64,000 nucleotides of DNA, taken from positions 1 through 64,000 of the forward strand of contig JACRAY010000010.1 in NCBI GenBank assembly GCA_016213325.1, written 5' to 3'. The position numbers and the translations under genes were made by a program. This document shows, piece by piece, positions 18,514 to 26,742 of the stretch. The notes under the pieces were generated by a model. The model was not told the DNA's origin, made no database searches, and saw only the letters and a program-made list of their open reading frames with translations. Position 1 is the first letter of the stretch. Each line of letters begins with the position of its first letter. Source of the DNA: Burkholderiales bacterium (GTDB taxonomy: Bacteria > Pseudomonadota > Gammaproteobacteria > Burkholderiales > Burkholderiaceae_C).

Positions 18514-18957
18514 ATGCCGCAACCCCAGACCGACGCCGCCCTGCTGCTGGACAACCAGCTGTGCTTCGCGCTGTATTCCACGTCGCTCGCCGTCACCAAG
18601 CTGTACAAGCCGCTGCTGGAAGAGCTGGGGCTGACCTACCCGCAGTACCTGGCCATGCTGGTGCTGTGGGAGACCGACGGTGTGTCGGTGTCCGAGCTCG
18701 GCCAGCGCCTGTCGCTCGACAGCGGCACGCTCACCCCCCTGCTCAAGCGCCTCGAAGCCGCCGGGCTGGTGAGCCGCCTGCGCGCCGTGGACGACGAGCG
18801 CCGCGTCCAGGTCACGCTCACCCCCGCCGGCCGCAAGCTCAAGGCCAGGGCCGCCAAGGTCCCCGGCTGCCTGATGGCCGCTTTCCAGTGCACGCCTTCC
18901 GAGGTGTCGCAGCTGACCCGCCAGATCCGCAGCCTGCGCGACCGCGTCGCCGGCTGA
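18514..18957 (+). CDS. ohrR: OhrR: MarR-family organic peroxide sensor/repressor
   Basis: 147-aa winged-helix repressor. The reactive cysteine is in [12 protein letters not shown] (C17). Two C-terminal cysteines (C119 and C126) make it a candidate for the two-Cys type, which forms an intersubunit disulfide on oxidation. The DNA-binding wing is [18 protein letters not shown]. The ATG at 18514 follows the double operator by 17 bp; the track's 18271 start is a shadow of the creatininase gene. No Shine-Dalgarno is visible, and the inferred transcription start falls at the ATG itself, so the message may be leaderless. Followed 37 bp later by ohr, its expected target. Confidence 0.92.
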   Translation: MPQPQTDAALLLDNQLCFALYSTSLAVTKLYKPLLEELGLTYPQYLAMLVLWETDGVSVSELGQRLSLDSGTLTPLLKRLEAAGLVSRLRAVDDERRVQVTLTPAGRKLKARAAKVPGCLMAAFQCTPSEVSQLTRQIRSLRDRVAG

Positions 18958-18994
18958 ACCCTTCACCCATCCCAACCGAAACCCAAGGAAACCC

Positions 18995-19411
18995 ATGACC
19001 CAGCTCGAGAAAGTCCTCTACACCGCCAGGGCCCACACCACCGGTGGCCGCGACGGCCAGTCGCGCACCGACGACGGCCGCCTGGACGTCAAGCTCTCGT
19101 CCCCCGGCATGGGCGGCAGCGGCACCAACCCCGAGCAGCTGTTCGCGGCTGGTTACTCGGCCTGCTTCATCGGCGCCATCAAGGCGGTGGCCGGCAAGAT
19201 GAAGATCCAGCTGCCCGCCGACCTGGCCATCGACGCCGAAGTCGACCTCGGCCCCATCCCCGGCGCCTACGGCATCGCCGCCCGCCTGAAGGTAAGCATC
19301 CCCGGCATGGAGCGCGCCGCAGCCGAGCAGCTCGTCGCCGCCGCGCACAAGGTGTGCCCCTACTCCAACGCCACCCGCGGCAACATCGACGTCCAGATCA
19401 CCGTCGCCTGA
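18995..19411 (+). CDS. ohr: Organic hydroperoxide resistance protein Ohr
   Basis: 138-aa OsmC/Ohr-fold thiol peroxidase. The catalytic cysteines are C57 (FAAGYSACF) and C121 ([15 protein letters not shown]). Their spacing and the VCPYS motif separate Ohr from OsmC. It reduces lipid and organic hydroperoxides, usually with lipoylated protein as reductant. It is in the same unit as ohrR, under the upstream operator, and an intrinsic terminator follows. Confidence 0.95.
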   Translation: MTQLEKVLYTARAHTTGGRDGQSRTDDGRLDVKLSSPGMGGSGTNPEQLFAAGYSACFIGAIKAVAGKMKIQLPADLAIDAEVDLGPIPGAYGIAARLKVSIPGMERAAAEQLVAAAHKVCPYSNATRGNIDVQITVA

Positions 19412-19430
19412 CGATTGGTGTCGCCAAGGC

Positions 19431-19466
19431 GGCCCGCCCGTGTTGAACGGGCGGGCCTTCTTGTTT
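19431..19466 (+). terminator. Rho-independent terminator after ohr
   Basis: GGCCCGCCCG-TGTTGAA-CGGGCGGGCC followed by TTCTTGTTT: a 10-bp perfect GC stem with a T-rich tail, 19 bp after the ohr stop. Confidence 0.88.
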
Positions 19467-19477
19467 AGGGTGCACGC

Positions 19478-20563
19478 ATGACCACCACCCTCCTCGTCGA
19501 GCGGCAGCAACTGCCCCATGCCACGCTCAGCACCACGGCCGATGCGCCCCTGGCTGACGGCCAGGTCCGCGTGCGCGTGGACGCCTTTGCGCTGACCGCC
19601 AACAACATCACCTACGCGGCCTTCGGCGACGCGATGGACTACTGGCGCTTCTTCCCGGCGGCCGAAGAAGGCCGCGGCATCATCCCGGTGTGGGGCTTCG
19701 GCACCGTGCTGCAGTCGCTGCATCCGGGTGTCGCCGTGGGCGAGCGCCTTTACGGTTACTGGCCGATGGCCGGCAGCGCCGTGCTGCAGCCTGACCACCT
19801 GTCGCCCTCGGGCTTTCGCGACGCGGCGCCGCACCGCGCCGGCCTGCACGCGGTCTACAACCAGTACATGCGCTGCAATGCCGACCCTTTCTATACACCC
19901 GACAGCGAAGACGTGCAGGCGCTGCTGCGCCCGCTGTTCACCACCTCGTGGCTGATCGACGACCTGCTGGCCGACAACGGCTTCTTCGGCGCGCAAACCA
20001 TCCTGCTGTCCAGCGCGTCGAGCAAGACCGCCTACGGCACGGCCTTCCAACTCGCCCAGCGGCCGGGCTTGCGCGTGGTCGGCCTGACGTCGGCGGGCAA
20101 CCGGGCCTTCTGCGAGAGCCTGGGCTGCTACCACCAGGTGCTGGCATACGAAGAGCTGGCGCGCATCCCGGCCGAAACGGCGTGCGTGTACGTGGACTTC
20201 GCCGGCAACGTGGACTTGCGCCGCGCCATCCACGAGCGCTTCGTGAACCTGGCCTACAGCTGCGCGGTTGGCGGCACGCACGTGGAGCACCTGGGTGGCG
20301 CGCGCGGGCTGCCGGGGCCCAAGGTCACCCTGTTCTTCGCGCCGGCGCAGGCCAAGAAGCGGCAGGCGGATTGGGGCCCGGCCGTCCTGGGCCAGCGGCT
20401 GGTGCAGGCCTGGCACGCCTTTCGCCAGCGCGTGTGCGACCCGGCCAAGCCGTGGCTGCGCGTGCAGCGCCATGACGGCGCCGAAGCGGCCCTGGCCGCC
20501 TACCGGGAGGTGCTGGCCGGCCGCGGCGACCCGCAGGCCGGCCACATCGTCAGCATTCGATAA
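19478..20563 (+). CDS. DUF2855 family protein
   Basis: 361-aa protein. The N-terminus (LADGQVRVRVDAFALTANNITYAAFG) and middle (ERLYGYWPMAG, then QTILLSSASSKTAYGTAF) look like a degenerate GroES/medium-chain-dehydrogenase fold, matching the DUF2855 family as I know it. The usual GxGxxG nucleotide loop of MDR enzymes is not obvious (SSASSKTA instead), so redox activity is uncertain. Translation starts 12 bp after the ohr terminator, so it probably has its own promoter overlapping that terminator. The neighbours (Ohr, kinases) hint at a stress context, but this is only positional. Confidence 0.82.
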   Translation: MTTTLLVERQQLPHATLSTTADAPLADGQVRVRVDAFALTANNITYAAFGDAMDYWRFFPAAEEGRGIIPVWGFGTVLQSLHPGVAVGERLYGYWPMAGSAVLQPDHLSPSGFRDAAPHRAGLHAVYNQYMRCNADPFYTPDSEDVQALLRPLFTTSWLIDDLLADNGFFGAQTILLSSASSKTAYGTAFQLAQRPGLRVVGLTSAGNRAFCESLGCYHQVLAYEELARIPAETACVYVDFAGNVDLRRAIHERFVNLAYSCAVGGTHVEHLGGARGLPGPKVTLFFAPAQAKKRQADWGPAVLGQRLVQAWHAFRQRVCDPAKPWLRVQRHDGAEAALAAYREVLAGRGDPQAGHIVSIR

Positions 20564-20604
20564 ATCGCAAGCTGCGCTTCAGCCGGGCGGCGCATGATCG
20601 CCGC

Positions 20605-21357
20605 ATGCGACTGGCCCTGCTGTCCGACGTCCACGCCAACCGGCACGCCCTGCAGGCCTGCCTGGCCCATGCGCGCCGGGCGGGGGTCGCCCGCTTCGCT
20701 TTCCTGGGTGACCTGGTGGGCTATGGCGCCGAGCCGGGGGCGGTGGTCGACGAGGTGATGGCATTGTGCGCGGCCGGCGCGGTCGCGATCCGCGGCAACC
20801 ATGAGGCAGCGGCTTTGGCCCCCGCCGGCGCGGCGCCGAAAAACCTGGAGGAGCTGTCCGCGCAGTGGACAGGCACCCAGCTGAACGAGGGGCAGCGTGC
20901 CTTCCTCGGCGCGCTGCCGCTCACCGCCTCGCTGGAGTCGACCCTGCTGGTGCACGCCAGCGCGGATGCCCCCGACCGCTGGACCTACGTCGAGCGGCCC
21001 GAGCAGGCGCAACTGTGCCTGGACGCGGCGGCCGCGCTGGGCACGCAGCGCGTGTTTTGCGGCCACGTGCACGAACAGTGCCTGTACTTCGCCAGCCGCA
21101 CCGGCAAGCTGTTGCCGTTCACCCCGGTCGACGGCGTGCCGGTGCCGCTGGCCGCGCACCGCGGCTGGGTGGCGCTGGTGGGCTCGGTCGGCCAGCCGCG
21201 CGACGGCGACCCGCGCGCGATGTACGCGGTGCTTGATGTTGCGCAGCAGCGGCTGGCGTTCCACCGCGTAGCCTACGACCACCTCGGCGCCGCGGCCGCC
21301 ATCCGCCGGTCGGGCCTGCCCGAGTCCTTTGCGCAACGACTGGAGAACGGGCGATGA
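20605..21357 (+). CDS. Calcineurin-like metallophosphoesterase
   Basis: 250-aa phosphoesterase with all metal motifs: SDVHAN (N-terminus), GDLVGYG, GNHEA and CGHVHEQC. It belongs to the YfcE/ApaH-like small family. Substrates of relatives include phosphodiesters, dinucleotides and phosphoproteins. Its stop overlaps the ATG of the kinase::USP gene by 4 bp (ATGA), so the two are made together. A role as the phosphatase opposing that kinase is attractive but unproven. Confidence 0.9.
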   Translation: MRLALLSDVHANRHALQACLAHARRAGVARFAFLGDLVGYGAEPGAVVDEVMALCAAGAVAIRGNHEAAALAPAGAAPKNLEELSAQWTGTQLNEGQRAFLGALPLTASLESTLLVHASADAPDRWTYVERPEQAQLCLDAAAALGTQRVFCGHVHEQCLYFASRTGKLLPFTPVDGVPVPLAAHRGWVALVGSVGQPRDGDPRAMYAVLDVAQQRLAFHRVAYDHLGAAAAIRRSGLPESFAQRLENGR

Positions 21358-22790
21358 CCAGGCTGGCGGCCGGTGACGAATGGGACGGCTTTGCCATCGG
21401 CGAGCGGCTCCACAGCGGCGGCATGGCCGACCTCTACCGCGTGCAGTACGCCAACGGCCGACCCGACCCGGGTTTCGGGATGGTGATGAAGGTGCCGCGC
21501 ATGGGCGGCGGCGAAGGCGCCGAGAACCTGGTGGGCTTCGAGGTCGAGCAGCAGATGCTGCAGTCGCTGCACGGGCCGCACGTGCCGCGCTTCGTGGCCG
21601 CAGGCGACCTGGCGCGGCTGCCCTACCTGGTGATGGAATATGTGCAGGGGCGCACGCTGCAGCAGATCATGGAAAGCGGCGAAGCGCGCCAGCCCGAAGA
21701 AATCGCCCGGCTCGGGCGCGGACTGGCCCGGGCCGCGCACAGCCTGCATGGCCAGAACGCAGTGCACCTCGACCTGAAGCCCGCCAACGCGATCTTCCGC
21801 GACAACGGCGGCTGCGTGCTGCTGGATTTCGGTTTGAGCTGGCACGCCCACTACCCCGACCTGCTGGCCGAGGAGATGCGCGTGGCGATCGGCTCGCCGC
21901 CCTGGATCGCGCCCGAACAGGTGGTCGGCGTGCGCGGCGACCCGCGCAGCGACGTGTTCGCCATCGGCGTGATCCTGTACGAAATGGCCACCGGCGAGCT
22001 GCCCTTCGGCGAGCCGCAGACCAAGGGGGGCATGCGCCAGCGGCTGTGGATGGACCCGGCGCCGCCGCGCGCGCTGAGGCCCGAAATACCCGAATGGCTG
22101 CAGGAAGTGATCCTGCGTTGCCTGGAACCCGAAGCCGCCATGCGTTATGCATCGGCTGCCCACCTCGCATTCGACCTGGCGCACCCGGCGCAAGTCAGGG
22201 TGACCGGGCGCGGACGGCGCACGGTCGGCACCCGCTGGACCACGCACTTCAAGCGCTGGGTCAAGGCCGCCGGCATGCACTACCAGCCCAGCCCGCTGCC
22301 GGTGACGCGCATCGAAGACGCGCCTATCGTGATGGTGGCCGTTCCCCATGAAGACGTGACCGACGCCACGCTCTACTCGCTGCGCCAGGCGGTGCAGCGT
22401 TCGCTGGGCATCCGCCCGGGCGCGCGGCTGGCCTGCGTCACGGTAGTGAGCGGGACGGACCCGACGGCCGCCGGCACAGCCGCCGACGAGTCGGCCCTGC
22501 ATCGCCACCACATGGAGCAACTGAGGCTATGGGCCCGCGGCATCGCCACCGAGGACCGGCAGGTCTCCTTCCACGTGCTGGAAGACAGCGATGTGGCGCG
22601 CGCACTGCTCGGCTATGCCGAGACCAACCACGTGAGCCTGATCGTGCTGGGCGCGGCGACGCACGGCCTGGCGATGCGCCGCTGGATCCCGACCATTCCC
22701 GCACGCGTGGCCAGCGAGGCGCCCTGCAGCGTGCTGCTGGTGAAGCAGGCATCGCCCTTCCGGCTGCTGGCCGACCCCGAACCGGCCTGA
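21354..22790 (+). CDS. Ser/Thr protein kinase fused to universal stress protein domain
   Basis: 478-aa two-domain protein. Residues about 10-280 form a Hanks-type kinase: glycine loop ERLHSGGMADLYR, VAIK-type lysine in MVMKVPRM, catalytic loop HLDLKPANAIF, LLDFGLS and IGSPPWIAPEQ. Residues about 320-470 form a UspA-like domain (APIVMVAVPHEDVT, then HVSLIVLGAATHG and APCSVLLVK). No transmembrane segment is visible, so it is cytosolic. Coupled to the upstream phosphoesterase by ATGA overlap. The USP domain may bind nucleotide and tie kinase activity to energy or stress state. Confidence 0.92.
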   Translation: MTRLAAGDEWDGFAIGERLHSGGMADLYRVQYANGRPDPGFGMVMKVPRMGGGEGAENLVGFEVEQQMLQSLHGPHVPRFVAAGDLARLPYLVMEYVQGRTLQQIMESGEARQPEEIARLGRGLARAAHSLHGQNAVHLDLKPANAIFRDNGGCVLLDFGLSWHAHYPDLLAEEMRVAIGSPPWIAPEQVVGVRGDPRSDVFAIGVILYEMATGELPFGEPQTKGGMRQRLWMDPAPPRALRPEIPEWLQEVILRCLEPEAAMRYASAAHLAFDLAHPAQVRVTGRGRRTVGTRWTTHFKRWVKAAGMHYQPSPLPVTRIEDAPIVMVAVPHEDVTDATLYSLRQAVQRSLGIRPGARLACVTVVSGTDPTAAGTAADESALHRHHMEQLRLWARGIATEDRQVSFHVLEDSDVARALLGYAETNHVSLIVLGAATHGLAMRRWIPTIPARVASEAPCSVLLVKQASPFRLLADPEPA

Positions 22791-22806
22791 CGGTGACAAT
22801 GCGCGC

Positions 22807-23802
22807 ATGACCGACGCGGCGCGCCACCCCTACGAATCGCTGACACCCGACGTGGTGCTCGATGCCCTGGCCGGCGTCGGCCTGCACGGCGACGGCCGGC
22901 TGGCCGCGCTCGGCTCCTACGAGAACCGCGTGTACCAGGTGCAGCTGGAAGACCCGCACCAGGGTCACGCCGCGGTCGTCGCCAAGTTCTACCGGCCGGC
23001 GCGCTGGACTGAAGAGCAGATTCTCGAAGAGCACGCCTTTGCCGCCGAACTCGCGCAGGCCGAGGTGCCTGCCGTGCCGCCGCTCGCGCTCGGCGGCACC
23101 ACGCTGCACCACCATGCCGGCTTTGCCTTCAGCGCCAGTCCCCGGCGCGGCGGCCGCACGCCCGAGCTGGAAGACGCCGCCGTGCTGGAATGGATCGGCC
23201 GCTTCCTTGCGCGGCTGCACGTCGTCGGCGCGCGCTCGGCTTTCGCCACCCGCGGGGCGATCGACGTGGCGACGTTCGCCGAGGAGCCGCGCAACTGGCT
23301 GCTGCAGTCGGGCGCAGTGCCGCTGGAGGTCGAACGCCTCTGGGCCGAACGCTGCGACCAGGCGATCGCGCGCATCTGCGATGCGCTGGCTGCGCCGGTC
23401 GACCCCATCCGCGTGCACGGCGACTGCCATCCCGGCAACATCCTGTGGACGCCGGATGCCGGGCCCCATTTCGTCGACCTGGATGACGCGCGCATGGCAC
23501 CGGCCGTGCAGGACCTGTGGATGCTGCTGGCGGGCGAACGCGCGCAGCGCCAGCAGCAGCTGGGCGCGCTGCTCGACGGCTACGAACAGATGCGCGAGTT
23601 CGACCGGCGCGAGCTGGCGTGGATCGAGCCGCTGCGCACGCTGCGGCTCATCCACTACAGCGCGTGGCTGGCGCGCCGCTGGGACGACCCGGCATTCCCG
23701 CGGGCGTTCCCGTGGTTCGGCACGCCCGACTACTGGCGCGACCAGGTGCTGATGCTGGAAGAGCAGCTGGAGGCGATGGACGAGCCGCCATTGGTTGCGT
23801 GA
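22807..23802 (+). CDS. srkA: Stress response kinase A-like (YihE/RdoA) protein
   Basis: 331-aa aminoglycoside-phosphotransferase-fold kinase of the SrkA family (E. coli SrkA is about 328 aa). It has LGSYENRVYQV at the glycine-loop position and the catalytic loop VHGDCHPGNILW followed by the metal aspartate in FVDLDDAR. SrkA counteracts stress-induced programmed death in E. coli. It begins 16 bp after the kinase::USP gene, probably in the same transcript, giving two kinases and a phosphoesterase in a row. The stop lies inside a hairpin shared with the convergent FAH-family gene. Confidence 0.9.
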   Translation: MTDAARHPYESLTPDVVLDALAGVGLHGDGRLAALGSYENRVYQVQLEDPHQGHAAVVAKFYRPARWTEEQILEEHAFAAELAQAEVPAVPPLALGGTTLHHHAGFAFSASPRRGGRTPELEDAAVLEWIGRFLARLHVVGARSAFATRGAIDVATFAEEPRNWLLQSGAVPLEVERLWAERCDQAIARICDALAAPVDPIRVHGDCHPGNILWTPDAGPHFVDLDDARMAPAVQDLWMLLAGERAQRQQQLGALLDGYEQMREFDRRELAWIEPLRTLRLIHYSAWLARRWDDPAFPRAFPWFGTPDYWRDQVLMLEEQLEAMDEPPLVA

Positions 23803-23833
23803 GGCGGGGGCAGCAAAGCTGCCCACCTCACGC
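23797..23833. terminator. Bidirectional hairpin between convergent genes (shared repeat, copy 1)
   Basis: GCGTGAGG-CGG-GGGCAGC-AAA-GCTGCCC-A-CCTCACGC: two stacked stems, spanning the stop codons of both srkA and the FAH gene. It lacks a T tract. The inner core GGGGGCAGCNNNGCTGCCCACC recurs at 52103-52119 in inverted orientation, also between convergent genes. Confidence 0.6.
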
Positions 23834-24706
23834 CGCCTGCAGCGGGTTCTCCAGCACGCCGATGCCGTCGATTTCAATGCGCACGACGTCGCCGGGCTGC
23901 AGGTACTTGGGCGGCTTGAAACCGATGCCTACGCCCACGGGCGTGCCGGTGGCGATGAGGTCGCCGGGGTACAGCGTGATGCCGGCCGAAATCGTCTCGA
24001 TGAGCGTCGGGATGTCGAAGATCAGGTCGCGCGTGCTCGCATCCTGGCGTGGCTCGCCATTGACCCACAGCCGCACGCGCGTGTCCTGCCCGTTCACCTC
24101 GTCGGCGCTCACCAGCATCGGCCCCATCGGGCAGAAGGTGTCGAACGACTTGCCCATGAGCCATTGCGAATGGCGCCCCTGCCAGTCGCGCGCCGTCACG
24201 TCGTTGACGATGGTGTAGCCCCACACGTGGCCCATGGCATCGGCGGCGCGGATGCCCTTGCCGCCGCGGCCGATCACCACGGCGAGCTCGGCTTCGTAAT
24301 CGATCGCCGTCGAAACGGCTGTGGGAACCAGGATGGGCTCGCCCGGGCCGATCACGCTTTCGGGCACCTTGGAAAAGATGATCGGGTGGGCCGGCACGTC
24401 GCCTGCCGCCGCGCTGGAGTCGAAGCCGCTGCCCGCGAACTCGCGCGCATGCGCGTGGTAGTTCTTGCCCACGCAGAAGATGTTGCGCCGCGGCCGCGGG
24501 ATGGGCGCGGTGAACGTCACCTCACCCAGCGGGATCGCAGCGCCCGGCGCGGGCAAGGCCTGCCCCGCGGCCAGCCGCTCGATGAACGGCAAGACGCCGA
24601 GCGGCCGTTCGTGCGCGGGCAACCCCAGGGGGTGGATGTGCAGGCCATCGGCAGCGACCAGGCCGGCCCCGGCGGCGCCCTGGAAGCGGTAAGCAGCAAG
24701 TCTCAT
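23828..24706 (-). CDS. Fumarylacetoacetate hydrolase family protein
   Basis: 292-aa FAH-domain enzyme. Motifs are FCVGKNYHAHAREF, PIIFSKVPESVIGPGEPI, and metal ligands in DYEAELAVVIGRGGKGI and VNDVTARDWQ, with NPLQAA at the C-terminus. It probably cleaves C-C bonds of acylpyruvates or hydrates 2-oxo acids in aromatic meta-cleavage-type pathways. Divergent from the two Bug binding proteins (74 bp between starts), a frequent pairing of a catabolic hydrolase with uptake proteins. Substrate unknown. Confidence 0.9.
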   Translation of the reverse strand: MRLAAYRFQGAAGAGLVAADGLHIHPLGLPAHERPLGVLPFIERLAAGQALPAPGAAIPLGEVTFTAPIPRPRRNIFCVGKNYHAHAREFAGSGFDSSAAAGDVPAHPIIFSKVPESVIGPGEPILVPTAVSTAIDYEAELAVVIGRGGKGIRAADAMGHVWGYTIVNDVTARDWQGRHSQWLMGKSFDTFCPMGPMLVSADEVNGQDTRVRLWVNGEPRQDASTRDLIFDIPTLIETISAGITLYPGDLIATGTPVGVGIGFKPPKYLQPGDVVRIEIDGIGVLENPLQAA

Positions 24707-24780
24707 GGGGAAAACTCTCTCGGCCCACGGCAGGGGCTTCTAGCATGCTAACAAAAACGCCCCTCCTTGGAGACCGCCCC

Positions 24781-25749
24781 ATGCGCCGCCGCTCGATCCT
24801 CTCTGCCGGCCTTGCCCTGGCAACTGCCCCTGCCGCTTTCGCGCAAGCGCCCTATCCCACGCGGCCGGTGACGATGATCGTGCCGTTCCCCGCGGGTGGG
24901 CTCGCCGACATCGTCGCGCGGCCGGTGGCCGAAGCGATGGGGCGCGAGCTCGGCCAGCCGGTCGTCATCGAAAACCGCGGCGGCGCGGGCGGTGGCATCG
25001 GCATGGGCGTGGCTGCCAAGGCGGCGCCGGACGGCTACACGATCCTGATGGCGCTGTCGTCATTCAGCGTTCTGCCCGAAGCCGACGTGCTGCTGGGCCG
25101 CTCGCCCATGTACACCTTCGGCTCGCTGCGCCCGATCGCGCGCTTCACGGCCGACCCGACTGTGCTGGCCGTGCGCGCCGAGGCGCCGTGGAAGACTGTC
25201 AAGGAGTTCGTCGACTTCGCGAAGGCGAACCCGGGCAAGATCAACTACGGTTCGTCGGGCAACTACGGCACGATGCATGTGCCGATGGAAATCCTGTCGC
25301 AGGTCGCCGGGATCAAGATGACGCACGTGCCGTTCACGGGCGCCGGGCCTGCCGTCGTGGCTCTGCTGGGCGGCCAGATCGACGCGATCTCCACCGGCCC
25401 TGCGACGGTGCTGCAGCATGTCAAGGCCGGCAAGATCCGGGTGCTGGCGCACTGGGGCGCAGCACGCCTCGATGCCCTGCCGGACGTGCCGACCCTGAAG
25501 GAAGCCGGCTTCCCGGCCGAATACGCCCAATGGTCGGGCCTGTTCATCCCCGCCGCCACGCCCGAGCCGGTGGCGCAGCGGCTGCGCGCGGCCGCGCGCG
25601 CCGCGGCCAACGACGCGAAAGTGAAAGAGGTGATCCTGAACGCCGGCAGCCCGGTGCTGTACCAGGACACCCCCGACTTCGAGAAGTACGTGCAGGCCGA
25701 CGTGCGCCGCATGGCCGACGTGGTGAAGAAGATCGGCAAGGTCGAATAG
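24781..25749 (+). CDS. Bug-family tripartite tricarboxylate transporter substrate-binding protein
   Basis: 322-aa periplasmic binding protein. The ATG at 24781 gives a signal peptide (MRRRSILSAGLALATAPAAFAQ, with paired arginines); the track's 24745 start only adds 12 residues. Family motifs are [34 protein letters not shown] and PDGYTILM. Bug proteins bind carboxylates and often lack adjacent membrane components, as here. First of three consecutive binding-protein-like genes divergent from the FAH hydrolase; that context suggests an organic acid ligand. Confidence 0.9.
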   Translation: MRRRSILSAGLALATAPAAFAQAPYPTRPVTMIVPFPAGGLADIVARPVAEAMGRELGQPVVIENRGGAGGGIGMGVAAKAAPDGYTILMALSSFSVLPEADVLLGRSPMYTFGSLRPIARFTADPTVLAVRAEAPWKTVKEFVDFAKANPGKINYGSSGNYGTMHVPMEILSQVAGIKMTHVPFTGAGPAVVALLGGQIDAISTGPATVLQHVKAGKIRVLAHWGAARLDALPDVPTLKEAGFPAEYAQWSGLFIPAATPEPVAQRLRAAARAAANDAKVKEVILNAGSPVLYQDTPDFEKYVQADVRRMADVVKKIGKVE

Positions 25750-25768
25750 CCAATCCCAGGAGGCCTCC

Positions 25769-26740
25769 ATGCGCCGCCAGTTCATCCTGCAGGCCGCCAC
25801 GGCCGTCGCGGCGCTCGTGTTGCCGGCCGCAGCCCATGCGCAAGCCTGGCCCGCGCGGCCGGTGAAGATCGTCGTGCCGTTTGCCACCGGCGGGCCGGCC
25901 GACAACTACGCGCGCTTCCTGGCACAGCGCCTGCCCGAAGTCGTGGGCGGCTCTTTCGTCGTGGAGAACCGGCCCGGCGCCGGCGCGGTGATCGGCACCG
26001 ACGTGGTCGCCAAGTCCGCACCCGACGGCTACACGCTGCTGCTGATGTCGAACACCCACACCGTCAACGAGACGCTGGTGGCGAACAAGCCCTACAACCT
26101 GCTGCGCGACTTCGTCGGCGTCGCGCCCATCAACTACTCCGACCTGCTGCTGGTGGCGCATCCGTCGCTGAAGGCCAACAACGTCAGGGAGCTGCTGAAG
26201 CTGGCCAAGGAACGGCCGGGCCGCATCAACTACGCGTCGTCGGGCACCGGCACGCCGTACCACATGGCCGGCGAGCTGTTCAAGAGCATGTCGGGCACCT
26301 TCCTCGTCCACATCCCGTATCGCGGCAGCTCGGGTGCGCGCACCGACGTGCTCGGCGGCCAGGTCGACCTGATGTTCGACGCGGTCACCACGATGGCCGA
26401 GCAGGCGAAGGCGGGCAAGGTTCGCGCCATCGCCACCACCGGCAAGCAGCGCTCGGCGGTGCTGCCCGACGTGCCGACCGTGCACGAAGCCGGCGTGCCG
26501 AACTACGAAGCGACGATCTGGCTCGGGCTGATGGCGCCCAAGGGCACGCCGCAAGCGGTGGTCGACAAGCTCAACGAAGCCGTGAGCCGCATCGCCGGAC
26601 AACCCGAGGTGCAGCGCCAGTGGTCCGCGCAGGGCGCCACGGCCATGGTCATGACACCTGCGGTGTTCGAGAAGTACCTGCAGGACGACATCGCCAAATG
26701 GGCCGGCGTGATCAAGCGCGCCAACATCAAGGCCGAGTGA
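25769..26740 (+). CDS. Bug-family substrate-binding protein (second copy)
   Basis: 323-aa paralogue of the preceding gene. It has a signal peptide (MRRQFILQAATAVAALVLPAAAHAQ), then WPARPVKIVVPFATGGPADNYARF, ENRPGAGAVIGTD and PDGYTLLLM. A clear AGGAGG sits 7 nt before the ATG, 19 bp after the previous stop. The sequence differs substantially from its neighbour, so this is not a recent duplication. No TctA or TctB membrane gene is present in the window. Confidence 0.9.
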   Translation: MRRQFILQAATAVAALVLPAAAHAQAWPARPVKIVVPFATGGPADNYARFLAQRLPEVVGGSFVVENRPGAGAVIGTDVVAKSAPDGYTLLLMSNTHTVNETLVANKPYNLLRDFVGVAPINYSDLLLVAHPSLKANNVRELLKLAKERPGRINYASSGTGTPYHMAGELFKSMSGTFLVHIPYRGSSGARTDVLGGQVDLMFDAVTTMAEQAKAGKVRAIATTGKQRSAVLPDVPTVHEAGVPNYEATIWLGLMAPKGTPQAVVDKLNEAVSRIAGQPEVQRQWSAQGATAMVMTPAVFEKYLQDDIAKWAGVIKRANIKAE

Positions 26741-26742
26741 GG

